NCBI GenBank assembly: GCA_016208465.1
Contig: JACQXZ010000053.1
Location: forward strand, 1 to 36,415
Origin: Actinomycetota bacterium
GTDB lineage: Bacteria > Actinomycetota > Aquicultoria > JACQXZ01
Reading direction: 5' to 3'
DNA: 36,415 nt
Both the position numbers and the translations under genes were made by a program. Numbering within the stretch: position 1 is the stretch's first letter; every line of letters starts with the position of its first letter. This document shows, piece by piece, positions 23,319 through 31,575 of the stretch. Below the pieces are notes generated by a model that was not told the DNA's origin, did not search any database, and was given only the letters and a program-made list of their open reading frames with translations.

Positions 23319-24557
23319 CTTCCATTTAGCCATAATACTTACAAAACCGTTCGACTCCGTCGTCCCTCCGGGCAACACTTTAAAAGAATACATTCTGTCA
23401 TGAACATCATAAGGATGAAGACAGGATTGATCAAAAATTGCGGCTGTGAAAAGATATGTTCCTGCGAGAAGAGGCAGTTCTTTTACTTTATATTCAATAT
23501 AACCCTTGCCATTAATTGAGTCTATTTTGTAATTACTTATTTTTGTATTTGGTCCCGTAATATGAATTCCATCATTCCTGTAGACAGCAATCCCAAAAAC
23601 TGGATTGGTAATAGTTTTATGAGCATCATAATCTATTCTAACAATAAATTCTTCATTGGTTAAAAAAGAATCTGTTTTTTCTCCTTTGTTGTTTAAAAAA
23701 CCAACATCGGTTATTTCTACTTCTTGAGAACCGGCCCTTGAGCCAACTTCCTGCTCTACCTTATGTCCAGCTTTTCGACGCTCTTCCTCGTTTACTTTAT
23801 TCAAATAAAGATCAACTACCTGCCGAGCTTCCCCGTGACTCTGAATGCATCCTTCATCTAGCCAAATAGCTATATCACAGATATTTCTTACCGCCTCAAG
23901 ACTATGGGAAACCAAAACTATGGTTTTACCCTGAGCTTTAAATTCGAATATTTTATCAGAACATTTTCTCTGAAACAGCTCATCTCCTACTGCCAGAACT
24001 TCATCTATTAATAAAACGTCAGGATTAACATTTATAGCAACAGCAAAGCCTAAACGCAGATACATTCCCGAAGAATAATTTTTAACCGGTGTATCAATAA
24101 ACTTATCTAATTCCGAGAAAGAAACTATATCATCAAATCTGGCGTCTACCTCTTTTTGGGTAAGACCTAAAATAGAACCATTCAGATAAACATTTTCTCT
24201 CCCTGTAAGCTCAGGATGAAAACCCGCTCCCAATTCAAGCAATGCGGAAATTTTTCCATTAACAACAAAAAAACCTTCATCCGGCCGCAGAATTCTGGCT
24301 AAAATTTTTAAAAGAGTGCTCTTGCCGGATCCGTTCTCGCCAATAATTCCAATTGTACTGCCTTTTGACACAGTAAAAGAAACATCTTTGAGCGCCCACA
24401 TTTCTTCAAATCTGGCTTTTTTTCTCCTTAAAAATATTTCTTTAATTGTTTGATTTCTTTCATAATAAATACGATACTTTTTACTTATACCATTAGCTTC
24501 AATCGCGTTGTTGCTATTATTTACCTTATTTTTCATGGCTGTCATTAAAAATATCAC
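23289..24557 (-). CDS. wzt: Wzt: ABC polysaccharide exporter ATPase with C-terminal carbohydrate-binding domain
   Basis: This is the nucleotide-binding subunit of a two-gene polysaccharide exporter. The ATPase domain holds Walker A GENGSGKS (73-80), the O-antigen/teichoic-type SALLELGAGFHPELTGREN, signature YSSGMYLRLGFA (161-172), Walker B VLLIDE (181-186) and the switch histidine in VSHS (218). After about residue 275, a beta-rich domain of about 140 residues (VEITDVGFLNNKGEKTDSF, VFGIAVYRNDGIHITGPN, LLAGTYLFTAAIFD) matches the Wzt C-terminal domain that in E. coli O8/O9a recognises the capped, methylated glycan end. The GTG start has GAGGAGG, part of the end of wzm, 8 bases upstream. The final residues VNVRREM are encoded by heptad repeats. 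Confidence 0.92.
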   Translation of the reverse strand: MIFLMTAMKNKVNNSNNAIEANGISKKYRIYYERNQTIKEIFLRRKKARFEEMWALKDVSFTVSKGSTIGIIGENGSGKSTLLKILARILRPDEGFFVVNGKISALLELGAGFHPELTGRENVYLNGSILGLTQKEVDARFDDIVSFSELDKFIDTPVKNYSSGMYLRLGFAVAINVNPDVLLIDEVLAVGDELFQRKCSDKIFEFKAQGKTIVLVSHSLEAVRNICDIAIWLDEGCIQSHGEARQVVDLYLNKVNEEERRKAGHKVEQEVGSRAGSQEVEITDVGFLNNKGEKTDSFLTNEEFIVRIDYDAHKTITNPVFGIAVYRNDGIHITGPNTKISNYKIDSINGKGYIEYKVKELPLLAGTYLFTAAIFDQSCLHPYDVHDRMYSFKVLPGGTTESNGFVSIMAKWKHKVNVRREM

Positions 24558-24560
24558 AAT

Positions 24561-25379
24561 TTATACCTCCTCCGCAAATGAAGGATCGTAACGCTTAAAT
24601 AAATAATAAGCAACAAAAAGAGTCGCAAAAGAAGCAATAGTGGCGTAACCAAGTACTTTAAAATCAGGGATTTTGCAAAAATAAAGAACATCTCTAAAAC
24701 TCAAAATCAAATCGGCCTGTGGATTTAACTTATAAACAAAAGCCAATAATGGATATTTTACCGCCTGTGAACCAACATGCTGATTAAAATCATAGATAAT
24801 AGGGTTCGCGTAAAACCAGATCATAAGAATAATTCCCACAAAATGCTGAACGTCTCTAAAATAAACATTAAGAAACGCAAAAATAAGCGAAACTCCCGCT
24901 GTAAAAACTAATTGCACAAAGATAATTATTATTAAAAACGGCAGATAAACAAAAAATGGATAGCCAAAAAAAATTAAAAACAAAAACAACACAACTAACT
25001 CTAAGCAAAAATTAACCAGATTTGCCAGCACAATTGAAAGAGGCAAAATTTCACGTGGAAAATAAACCTTTCTAATCAAATTGCTGTTAAAAACAATTGA
25101 GCCAACGGCTGATCCGATTGAGGTACTAAAGAAATTCCAGGGAAGCAGTGCGGCTAAAAGAAATATTGGAAAATTTGTTTTACCAACTGTGTTTGGAGGA
25201 GGAATTATTTTAAGGATGAAAGCAAAAACGAAAGTAAAAACAAGCATTGTTAAAAGCGGATTAAAAAGAGACCAAAAAAATCCTAAGGCTGACTTTTTAT
25301 ATTTAACCTTCAACTCTCGCTTAACAAGATTAAATAAAAGATCCCGACTTTCATATAATTCCTTTAGATTATCAATCAT
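24561..25379 (-). CDS. wzm: Wzm: ABC-2 type polysaccharide exporter permease
   Basis: This is the membrane partner of Wzt. The 272 residues have six hydrophobic segments and the conserved N-terminal amphipathic region LVKRELKVKYKKSALGFFWS, plus FVFAFIL, FFSTSIGSAVGSIVFNSNLI, RKVYFPREILPLSIVLANL and FYANPIIYDF, all characteristic of the Wzm/TagG/RfbD family. It would move a lipid-linked polymer across the cytoplasmic membrane together with Wzt. The end of the gene (GAG GAG GTA TAA) doubles as the ribosome-binding site of wzt, three bases away. An ATG start with AAAAGGA upstream follows the rmlD stop by about 90 bases. Presence in a possibly monoderm genome would make it TagGH-like in role. Confidence 0.92.
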   Translation of the reverse strand: MIDNLKELYESRDLLFNLVKRELKVKYKKSALGFFWSLFNPLLTMLVFTFVFAFILKIIPPPNTVGKTNFPIFLLAALLPWNFFSTSIGSAVGSIVFNSNLIRKVYFPREILPLSIVLANLVNFCLELVVLFLFLIFFGYPFFVYLPFLIIIIFVQLVFTAGVSLIFAFLNVYFRDVQHFVGIILMIWFYANPIIYDFNQHVGSQAVKYPLLAFVYKLNPQADLILSFRDVLYFCKIPDFKVLGYATIASFATLFVAYYLFKRYDPSFAEEV

Positions 25380-25439
25380 TAATTTTTCCTTTTAAATTAA
25401 ATTTATAATTTTTCCAAAATATTAAACAGAAACAATTCT

Positions 25440-25470
25440 GGTCACCCTAACCTCTTGCCCAAGACCTCAC
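25440..25470. repeat. Short heptad array
   Basis: Units GTCACCC, TAACCTC, TTGCCCA, AGACCTC, ACTTTCC run in 7-bp phase and reach the rmlD stop codon at 25467. Confidence 0.55.
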
Positions 25471-26300
25471 TTTCCAAAATAATCCCTTAATGCTTCTTCG
25501 TAACTCCTCATAGGCGAAAATTTCTTTAACTCAAGGCAATAATTTCTTAAAACAGAATAAAACGGCCTTTTTGCAGGTCGATCAAGTTCATCAGAACTAA
25601 TAGGTGAAATCTTTACGTTGTCTTTACCGCCAAACTCTAATATCTTTCTCGCAAACTCAAACCACGAACAGCTTCCGCTGTTTGTTGTATGATAAATCCC
25701 ATAAGCATTCTCTTTGACTAACTCTCCGATTTTTTGCGCCAAATCAAAGCTGTATGTAGGCGAACCAAACTGATCATTTACAACTTTTAATTCATCTTTC
25801 TCATCAGCTAATTTTAGAATAGTTTTAACAAAATTCTTTCCATTTTTTCCATACAACCATGCAGTTCTGCATATATAATATTTATTTAAAAGATGCGAAA
25901 CAAAATATTCGCCAGCCAGCTTTGAGCAACCGTATACACTCAACGGATTGGGATTGTCGAATTCAATATAAGGCTCCTTTTTGGCGCCATCAAAAATAAA
26001 ATCAGTGCTCACATAGACCATTGCCGCATTAATTTCATTACAAGCTATCGCTACATTTTGCGCTCCTATAGCATTTACATTATAAGCAATATCCTGATTG
26101 CTCTCACATCCATCAACATCTGTATAAGCCGCTGAATGAATTACAACATCCGGCGATATTTCCTTAGCTGTCTTCAAAACCTTTTTTGCATCAGTTACAT
26201 CTAGATCTATATCAAAAAGAAAAAGATTGTGTTCAGATTCCAAAACCTTGGTTAAGTCACAACCAAGCTGTCCCGAAGCTCCAGTAACTATTATTTTCAA
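25467..26300 (-). CDS. rmlD: RmlD: dTDP-4-dehydrorhamnose reductase
   Basis: This performs the last step of dTDP-L-rhamnose synthesis, NAD(P)H-dependent reduction of dTDP-4-keto-L-rhamnose. It is an SDR of 277 residues with GASGQLG at 7-13, VIHSAAYTDVDGCE (53-66, the RmlD-specific signature), VYVSTDFIFDG with the catalytic threonine/aspartate, and YGCSK (Tyr123, Lys127). The substrate end KRPFYSVLRN is also typical. The start is TTG with GGAGGG 8-10 bases upstream. It is separated from the other rml genes by the DUF3048 gene and a heptad array with exact tandem units. Together with rmlA, rmlB and rmlC it gives a complete rhamnose route in this window. Confidence 0.93.
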   Translation of the reverse strand: MKIIVTGASGQLGCDLTKVLESEHNLFLFDIDLDVTDAKKVLKTAKEISPDVVIHSAAYTDVDGCESNQDIAYNVNAIGAQNVAIACNEINAAMVYVSTDFIFDGAKKEPYIEFDNPNPLSVYGCSKLAGEYFVSHLLNKYYICRTAWLYGKNGKNFVKTILKLADEKDELKVVNDQFGSPTYSFDLAQKIGELVKENAYGIYHTTNSGSCSWFEFARKILEFGGKDNVKISPISSDELDRPAKRPFYSVLRNYCLELKKFSPMRSYEEALRDYFGK

Positions 26301-26320
26301 TTACAAATTCCCTCCTTTGT

Positions 26321-26437
26321 AGGTCTTAGGTTCAAGGCTCTAGGTCGTAGGGGGTTAAGATCCATTATCCATTATCCATTATCCATTATCCATTATCCAT
26401 TATCCGTCTCCCTGTCTTCCCAACTTCTATTATTCAC
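26321..26437. repeat. Bipartite heptad array with exact tandem units
   Basis: The left arm AGGTCTT, AGGTTCA, AGGCTCT, AGGTCGT is followed in the same 7-bp phase by six exact CATTATC units and then CGTCTCC, CTGTCTT, CCCAACT. It fills the whole gap between rmlD and the DUF3048 gene and runs over the latter's stop codon (26430-26432). Confidence 0.88.
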
Positions 26438-27542
26438 TACTGCTTGTGTTCTCTGGACTTTGAACAGACTGATCTGAATATATTATCTTTGTATCAGTCT
26501 TTACAATTTCAAACCAAATCTGGCCGGGATTAAATAAAATCTCGTTTAACTCTTCATCTCTAAACACAAACTGTGAATCTGCGCTTATTTTTTCCCACTT
26601 TCCTTTTACAGCTTTGCCGTCTCTAAAAAACAAAGCAGAGCCGCTTCCAATGACATCAACATCCAAAACACCACTATCATAATCTATTAACGAAGTAGGA
26701 GCAAAAATAACCACCACATTTTTTGGCTTGAGCTGTTCTTGTGTTAATTTGTCTAAATGAGGCTTTCCGCCATTGAATCTCAAGTAAGAATTGGCGTTCC
26801 GATCGTATTTATAAACCACCTTGTATGCAGGCATAGAAAAATCAATGGAAATCTCCTCATTTTGAGGTCTTTGATTAAACGATAAATCTTTTTTAAATTT
26901 AAAACCTTCGTAATCTGCTTTTATTTTGTAATCAACATCTTCCGCTTTTAGTTTAAGTTTTTCTATATTTGTAAATACATTATGAGGTGATTTAATTCCC
27001 TTGACTCTCCAGAATCCGCCCGGATAAGCGCCTTGATCCAAATCTGCAACTTGCCAGTTTTTTATAGCAGAAAGCGCGTATTTCGAACCGCCTGCATGAG
27101 CATATATAGCATTAAATCCCTTTACTACCGCTACAAAATGGGTTCTCGCGCTTCTAACTGGCCCAATTTGGGCAATATCATTCTGTCCTGCATAGATAGC
27201 TAAAAATCTTGTTATTCCACCTTCTGTTAATCCTTCAAAAACAGCGCAGGCCTTGCTTAAACCCGCCTGAGGTCTTACAGGAACTAAATTTTCAATCATT
27301 ATACCAAAAGGCCGATCATCTTTATTCTCTTTTTCAAGATGCATACCATCAATAGAACATACAAATGTTTCTATTTGTTTTTTTAATGGTTTACTTTTAG
27401 ATTTCTTGACTTCTTTAAAAGGTGTCTCTCTCTTAGGTTCTTCAACTTTTGATAGGTTTCTACAGGATATATTTAAAAGGGCGAATATTATCATAAAAAG
27501 AAAAATTAAGTTAAAGCCTTTTTTAATTTTTGCCACCACCAT
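26430..27542 (-). CDS. DUF3048 (YerB-like) lipoprotein
   Basis: This is a secreted lipoprotein of 370 residues: a basic start, a hydrophobic core NLIFLFMIIFALLNIS and a lipobox cysteine at residue 27. The DUF3048 body contains FGIMIENLVPVRPQAGLSKA, VFEGLTEGGITRFLAIYAG and IGPVRSARTHFVAVVKGFNAIYAHAGGS, all strongly conserved in that family; the biochemical role of the family is not established. The ATG at 27542 overlaps the rmlB 3' end by 37 bases, in another frame; no strong Shine-Dalgarno is visible, so translation may depend on coupling. The placement between rhamnose genes and near LCP suggests a function in envelope glycan attachment or wall assembly. Confidence 0.85.
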   Translation of the reverse strand: MVVAKIKKGFNLIFLFMIIFALLNISCRNLSKVEEPKRETPFKEVKKSKSKPLKKQIETFVCSIDGMHLEKENKDDRPFGIMIENLVPVRPQAGLSKACAVFEGLTEGGITRFLAIYAGQNDIAQIGPVRSARTHFVAVVKGFNAIYAHAGGSKYALSAIKNWQVADLDQGAYPGGFWRVKGIKSPHNVFTNIEKLKLKAEDVDYKIKADYEGFKFKKDLSFNQRPQNEEISIDFSMPAYKVVYKYDRNANSYLRFNGGKPHLDKLTQEQLKPKNVVVIFAPTSLIDYDSGVLDVDVIGSGSALFFRDGKAVKGKWEKISADSQFVFRDEELNEILFNPGQIWFEIVKTDTKIIYSDQSVQSPENTSSSE

Positions 27543-28471
27543 ACATTATCTTTATACCATTTTATTGTTTCAGTAATCGCTGATTCAAAAGTATATTCAG
27601 AAACCCATCCTAATTTTCTGACTTTAGATGAATCAATCGAATACCTGCGATCATGACCGAGTCTGTCTTCAACATAATTAATTAAATTTTCCGGTTTACC
27701 TAAACCATTTAATACTTTTTTTGTTATTTCTATATTTGGAATTTCATTTCCTCCTCCAATATTATATATCTCACCATTCTTGCCCTTATGAAGAACCGCA
27801 TCAATCGCACTGCAGTTATCTATCACATACAGCCAGTCTCTTACATTCATTCCGTCGCCGTACAAAGGAACAGGTTTGTCTTCAAGAAGATTAGTTATAA
27901 AAAGAGGAATTAATTTTTCGGGATATTGATAAGGACCAAAATTGTTTGAGCTTCTTGTAATAATAACAGGTAATTTAAAAGTAACCCAATAAGAATAAGC
28001 AATCAAATCTCCTCCTGCCTTACTGGCAGAATACGGACTGCTTGGACTAAGCATATCTGTTTCCTTAAACGAACCATTTTCAATACTTCCATAAACCTCA
28101 TCAGTTGAAATCTGAATAAATTTTGAAATCCCGGCTTTATGGGATATTCTAAGTAAATTATTAACCCCTAACACATTTGTATTGACAAACTCATCCGGTG
28201 AAATAATTGAACGATCAACATGACTTTCAGCGGCAAAGTTAATTACGACTTCAACTTTTTTAATCAATTCTTCTGTTAATTCTTTATCGCATATATCTCC
28301 TTTCACAAACTGATAGTTTGAATTACCCTCAATATCTTTTAAGTTATCAGGATTTCCAGCATAAGTTAATTTATCCAGATTTATAATTTTGTAATCCGGA
28401 TATTTATTCAGAATATATCTTACAAAATTGCCTCCAATAAATCCGCAGCCGCCAGTTACTAATATTTTCAA
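27506..28471 (-). CDS. rmlB: RmlB: dTDP-glucose 4,6-dehydratase
   Basis: This converts dTDP-glucose to dTDP-4-keto-6-deoxyglucose, the second rhamnose step and also a possible precursor for the DegT aminotransferase. It is an extended SDR with TGGCGFIGG at 6-14, NFAAESHVDRSI (78-89, RmlB-specific), ISTDEVYG with the catalytic Thr-Asp-Glu at 123-125, and YSASK (Tyr147, Lys151). RSSNNFGPYQYPEKLIPL and DRLGHDRRYSID are further family marks. The length of 321 is at the short end of the family. The start is TTG with GGAG 8 bases upstream, 13 bases after rmlC. Its 3' end contains the start of the DUF3048 gene. Confidence 0.94.
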   Translation of the reverse strand: MKILVTGGCGFIGGNFVRYILNKYPDYKIINLDKLTYAGNPDNLKDIEGNSNYQFVKGDICDKELTEELIKKVEVVINFAAESHVDRSIISPDEFVNTNVLGVNNLLRISHKAGISKFIQISTDEVYGSIENGSFKETDMLSPSSPYSASKAGGDLIAYSYWVTFKLPVIITRSSNNFGPYQYPEKLIPLFITNLLEDKPVPLYGDGMNVRDWLYVIDNCSAIDAVLHKGKNGEIYNIGGGNEIPNIEITKKVLNGLGKPENLINYVEDRLGHDRRYSIDSSKVRKLGWVSEYTFESAITETIKWYKDNVWWWQKLKKALT

Positions 28472-28484
28472 ACTCTACACTCCT

Positions 28485-28940
28485 TTAACCGTGTTTTATT
28501 TCCCAATCATAAGGGATTTCATCTGTATCATAAGGTAATCGATATTCATCCGGTTCCTTATAATTATAAGGCAATGTCGGACAATTTATAATACATGCAA
28601 GCTCGGTTCCAATTCCTTTAAAACCATGCATTACCAATGGAGGAATTTTAAGCAAAATAGGATTCCTTTCGCCCAGGAAAAATTCATTTACTTCTCCATA
28701 AGTAGATGAACCCTTTCGGCTGTCGTACAATACAACCTTTGACATTCCTCTCACGCCTACAAAATGATCAGTCTGTTTATAGTGATAATGCCATCCTTTC
28801 ACCACGCCCGGGTAACAAGCAGTCATATATATCTGACCAAACTGTTCAAAAATTTCATCATCACATCTCAACATCTCCATTAAATAACCGCGTTCATCCG
28901 GAATAACCTTTAGTTGCTTTATTTTAACACCTTCTATCAT
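28485..28940 (-). CDS. rmlC: RmlC-like dTDP-4-dehydrorhamnose 3,5-epimerase
   Basis: This is a cupin-fold epimerase of the RmlC family, expected to epimerise dTDP-4-keto-6-deoxyglucose at C3 and C5. At 151 residues it is shorter than E. coli RmlC (about 185) and resembles compact variants. VIPDERGYLMEML (12-24), VVKGWHYHYKQTDHF (46-60, with the catalytic-type His) and PPLVMHGFKGIG are visible, and the C-terminal PYDTDEIPYDW is a family mark. The function is supported by its place between rmlA and rmlB. A 5-epimerase-only or 3-epimerase-only activity cannot be excluded because the sequence differs from the classical enzymes. The ATG has GGGAGG upstream. Confidence 0.85.
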   Translation of the reverse strand: MIEGVKIKQLKVIPDERGYLMEMLRCDDEIFEQFGQIYMTACYPGVVKGWHYHYKQTDHFVGVRGMSKVVLYDSRKGSSTYGEVNEFFLGERNPILLKIPPLVMHGFKGIGTELACIINCPTLPYNYKEPDEYRLPYDTDEIPYDWEIKHG

Positions 28941-28969
28941 TTAAAACCTCCCATTGAAAAACGTTGTAG

Positions 28970-29135
28970 GTCTAAGGTCTTAGGCTGAAGGTTTAAAATT
29001 CAAAACCCCTTGCAAACCTTAACCTAGAATCTATCCTCACCGCTTAATTAATTCTCTATCTCTATCTCAAATCTCTTCTTACTTCTGTCCTCCGTCTTTC
29101 TTACTTCTCACGCCTTACGTTTCACGTCTTACGTC
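28970..29135. repeat. Long bipartite heptad array between rmlC and rmlA
   Basis: The left arm AGGTCTA, AGGTCTT, AGGCTGA, AGGTTTA changes to TTGCAAA, CCTTAAC, CTAGAAT, CTATCCT. The right arm ends CTTACTT, CTCACGC, CTTACGT, TTCACGT, CTTACGT, CCCTAAT at the rmlA stop. No gene is seen in this 200-base gap. Confidence 0.85.
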
Positions 29136-29140
29136 CCTAA

Positions 29141-30205
29141 TCAAAGTACTCCCACTTTACTATTATCTCCCAACATAAATCTATAAGCCTTTGGTTTAAT
29201 CGGAGACTTGGAAACTTCAACATTTTTACCAATCAGGCTATCTTCAATCCTGACATGAATATCTAAAATTGAACTTTTTTCCAATATAATACTATGTTCT
29301 ATTTCACTATTTTTAATAACTACATCAAAATAAACAGAAGTAAACGGACCAATAAAAGAATTTATGATTTTTGTGTTTTCTCCTATAATCGCTGGTCCTC
29401 TGATAATGCTATTTATAACTTCGGCTCCCTTTTCAATCACCACTTTCCCAATAATATGCGAATCGCTGTCAACAAAACCATCGCATCGACCTGTAAGTGT
29501 ATCAAGGATAATCCGATTTGCCTCAAGCATGTCTTCAAGTTTTCCTGTATCTTTCCACCAGCCATTAATAATATGCGGCTGAACATCATATCCTTTATCA
29601 ACCATATACTGAATTGCATCAGTAATTTCAAGTTCATTACGCCAAGATGGTTTTATATTATTAACGGCCTCAAAAATGTTTTTATCAAACATATAAACAC
29701 CAACAAGAGCTAAATCGCTTGGCGGATCTTTAGGTTTTTCTATAAGCCTGACTATTTTATCTCCGCTAAGCTCAGCCACTCCAAACCTTTGAGGATCTTT
29801 GACTCGGGCTAATAATATCTGGGCATTTGGTTTTCTCTCAATGAATTCATCTACCAGTGATTTAATACCATCTTTAATTAAATTATCACCCAAAAACATC
29901 ACAAATGATTCTTTTTTAATAAATGGTTCAGCTATTTTTACCGCATGGGCTAGTCCTAAAGGAGCTTCCTGCCTTATATAGGTTGCTTTTATGCCCCATT
30001 GACTGCCATCACCAATTGCAGATTTAATTTCGTTCTCGGTCTCACCAACAATAATTCCAACATTGTCTATTCCTGCCTCTTTTATAGCTTCAATTGCGTA
30101 AAATAGTATAGGTTTATTTGCCACCGGCACAAGTTGTTTGGCGCTGGTATGGGTAATCGGTCTTAAACGAGTCCCTTCACCACCGCTCAAAATAAGCGCT
30201 TTCAT
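29141..30205 (-). CDS. rmlA: RmlA (long form): glucose-1-phosphate thymidylyltransferase
   Basis: This makes dTDP-glucose from dTTP and glucose-1-phosphate, the entry step of the rhamnose pathway. The nucleotidyltransferase domain has LSGGEGTRLRPIT (6-18, the signature loop), AKQLVPVANKPI, FVMFLGDNLI (the metal-binding Asp) and IEKPKDPPSDLALVGVYMF. A C-terminal left-handed beta-helix from about residue 240 (IIGKVVIEKGAEVINSIIRG and onwards) makes this the long type found in archaea, actinobacteria and many candidate phyla rather than the 290-residue enterobacterial type. ATG 30205 with GGAGGT upstream. It is the first sugar-nucleotide gene after LCP. Confidence 0.93.
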   Translation of the reverse strand: MKALILSGGEGTRLRPITHTSAKQLVPVANKPILFYAIEAIKEAGIDNVGIIVGETENEIKSAIGDGSQWGIKATYIRQEAPLGLAHAVKIAEPFIKKESFVMFLGDNLIKDGIKSLVDEFIERKPNAQILLARVKDPQRFGVAELSGDKIVRLIEKPKDPPSDLALVGVYMFDKNIFEAVNNIKPSWRNELEITDAIQYMVDKGYDVQPHIINGWWKDTGKLEDMLEANRIILDTLTGRCDGFVDSDSHIIGKVVIEKGAEVINSIIRGPAIIGENTKIINSFIGPFTSVYFDVVIKNSEIEHSIILEKSSILDIHVRIEDSLIGKNVEVSKSPIKPKAYRFMLGDNSKVGVL

Positions 30206-30221
30206 ATTTATCTATTACCTC

Positions 30222-30266
30222 CATATTCAATTTACAATCTTCAATTTACAATTCGATATTCGCAGA
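30222..30266. repeat. Short heptad array
   Basis: Units CAATTTA, CAATCTT, CAATTTA, CAATTCG, ATATTCG in 7-bp phase fill most of the gap between rmlA and the LCP gene. Confidence 0.65.
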
Positions 30267-30273
30267 ATGTCGA

Positions 30274-31575
30274 CTAGCTATTATCATTTTTCGACCCGGT
30301 AGAATCTTTTCCCAATATAACAAGAACATCAGATGATATACTGCCATTTTGAACCGATTCCAGCTCTGCATCCGGAAAGTATTTCTTAACTTTAAGCGCC
30401 TTACTATATTGTCCCCATCTATAACGAACCACTGTTTTTTTATAATCAGAACTGCCGGCATTACCGGTATTCAACACATTAAACCCATCGAGAGCCAGCA
30501 TATTACCAGCATCTCTAGCCGCCCCTGTCTTGCCGCTGCCATTCAATATGATAACCTTTATATCTTTATTCATAATTTTAGTTTTTGAAGTCTCTATGTC
30601 TTTACCATCTGTTTTGTTCACCGACAAACCACGTTTAACTAAAAAAAGAATCTGGCTTATTTTCTCTTCATCCGGAATTACATAACTTACACCATTTATA
30701 CTCTTTGGCGTTCCCGGAAAAGTTATCATCTCAATATCTTTTCTGTTTACTGATTTAAACATATTAGCAAGCCCAAACATCTCCCGCGTGGTCATATCAG
30801 TCTGAATGTTATCAGCAACAATATTAACTAGAGTAGGAAGCTTGAATATTGATTTAATCTGCCACGATTCATCAATTAAAGCATAGAAAAATTTTTGTTT
30901 TTTTTTTTTTCTTACAAAATCACCTTGAGAATCGTGTCTGAAACGAACATAATTTAACGCCCTGTCTCCATCCATCAACTGATAACCGGCAGATATTCCA
31001 AATCTTTTCTCCTTCCAAACCAGCGGTTTTTCAACATTAATCTTTATACCTCCAAGAGCATCAACCAAACGACGGAATCCCCAAAAGTGAATCTCGGCAT
31101 AATGGTGAATTGAAAGACCAGTAAAATCCTCTATAGTGCGAATTGCAAGTTCGGGACCACCTAACGCGTTGGCAGCATTTATTTTATCATAATAATCTTT
31201 TTTACCCGGAATCTTTACTCTGGTGTCACGTGGAATTGAAATCATCTGAATTCTCTTTGTAACCGGATTGATTCTGACAATAATCATAGTATCTGCCCGT
31301 GCGCTTTCTTCTTTTTTCCGCGCATCGCTTCCCAATAATAAAATATTAACTGGTTCTTTTGCAACTGGTTTAGATATAACATTTTTAACTTTTCTAAAAT
31401 TTTTATTCTGAGGATGCAGTTTGCTTTCTATGAAATTTATATAAAAATAACCCCAGACTATACCGCCAACTACTACGAGAAGAGCCGAGATTAAAAAAGC
31501 AAGCAAGACTATTTTAAGCCATGATTTACCTTTATTTTCTGTTCTGTTTCTAGATCTATTTCTATGACGACTCAT
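30274..31575 (-). CDS. LytR-CpsA-Psr (LCP) family ligase with LytR_C domain
   Basis: This is a membrane-anchored enzyme that moves a glycan from its polyprenyl carrier to peptidoglycan in monoderm bacteria. A basic N-terminus and one TM (about 19-43) precede the LCP domain: NILLLGSDAR (77-86), SARADTMIIVRI with R93 and D95, SIPRDTRVKIPG (113-124) and INAANALGG. The C-terminal LytR_C domain (about 343-425: VIILNGSGKTGAARDAGNML, SSDVLVILGKD) is common in actinobacteria. Within the core, where other LCP proteins read like GRxxRQQ, this one has VRKKKKQKFF encoded by a run of 13 A (30898-30910 as T), a slippage-prone site. ATG 31575 with GGAG upstream. It opens the rhamnose/exporter operon. Confidence 0.92.
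   Translation of the reverse strand: MSRHRNRSRNRTENKGKSWLKIVLLAFLISALLVVVGGIVWGYFYINFIESKLHPQNKNFRKVKNVISKPVAKEPVNILLLGSDARKKEESARADTMIIVRINPVTKRIQMISIPRDTRVKIPGKKDYYDKINAANALGGPELAIRTIEDFTGLSIHHYAEIHFWGFRRLVDALGGIKINVEKPLVWKEKRFGISAGYQLMDGDRALNYVRFRHDSQGDFVRKKKKQKFFYALIDESWQIKSIFKLPTLVNIVADNIQTDMTTREMFGLANMFKSVNRKDIEMITFPGTPKSINGVSYVIPDEEKISQILFLVKRGLSVNKTDGKDIETSKTKIMNKDIKVIILNGSGKTGAARDAGNMLALDGFNVLNTGNAGSSDYKKTVVRYRWGQYSKALKVKKYFPDAELESVQNGSISSDVLVILGKDSTGSKNDNS

Noticed and set aside
29294-29713. Plus-strand open frame of about 140 codons
   Set aside because: It is antisense to rmlA, whose motifs are unambiguous; the Asn/Ile-rich translation resembles no protein.
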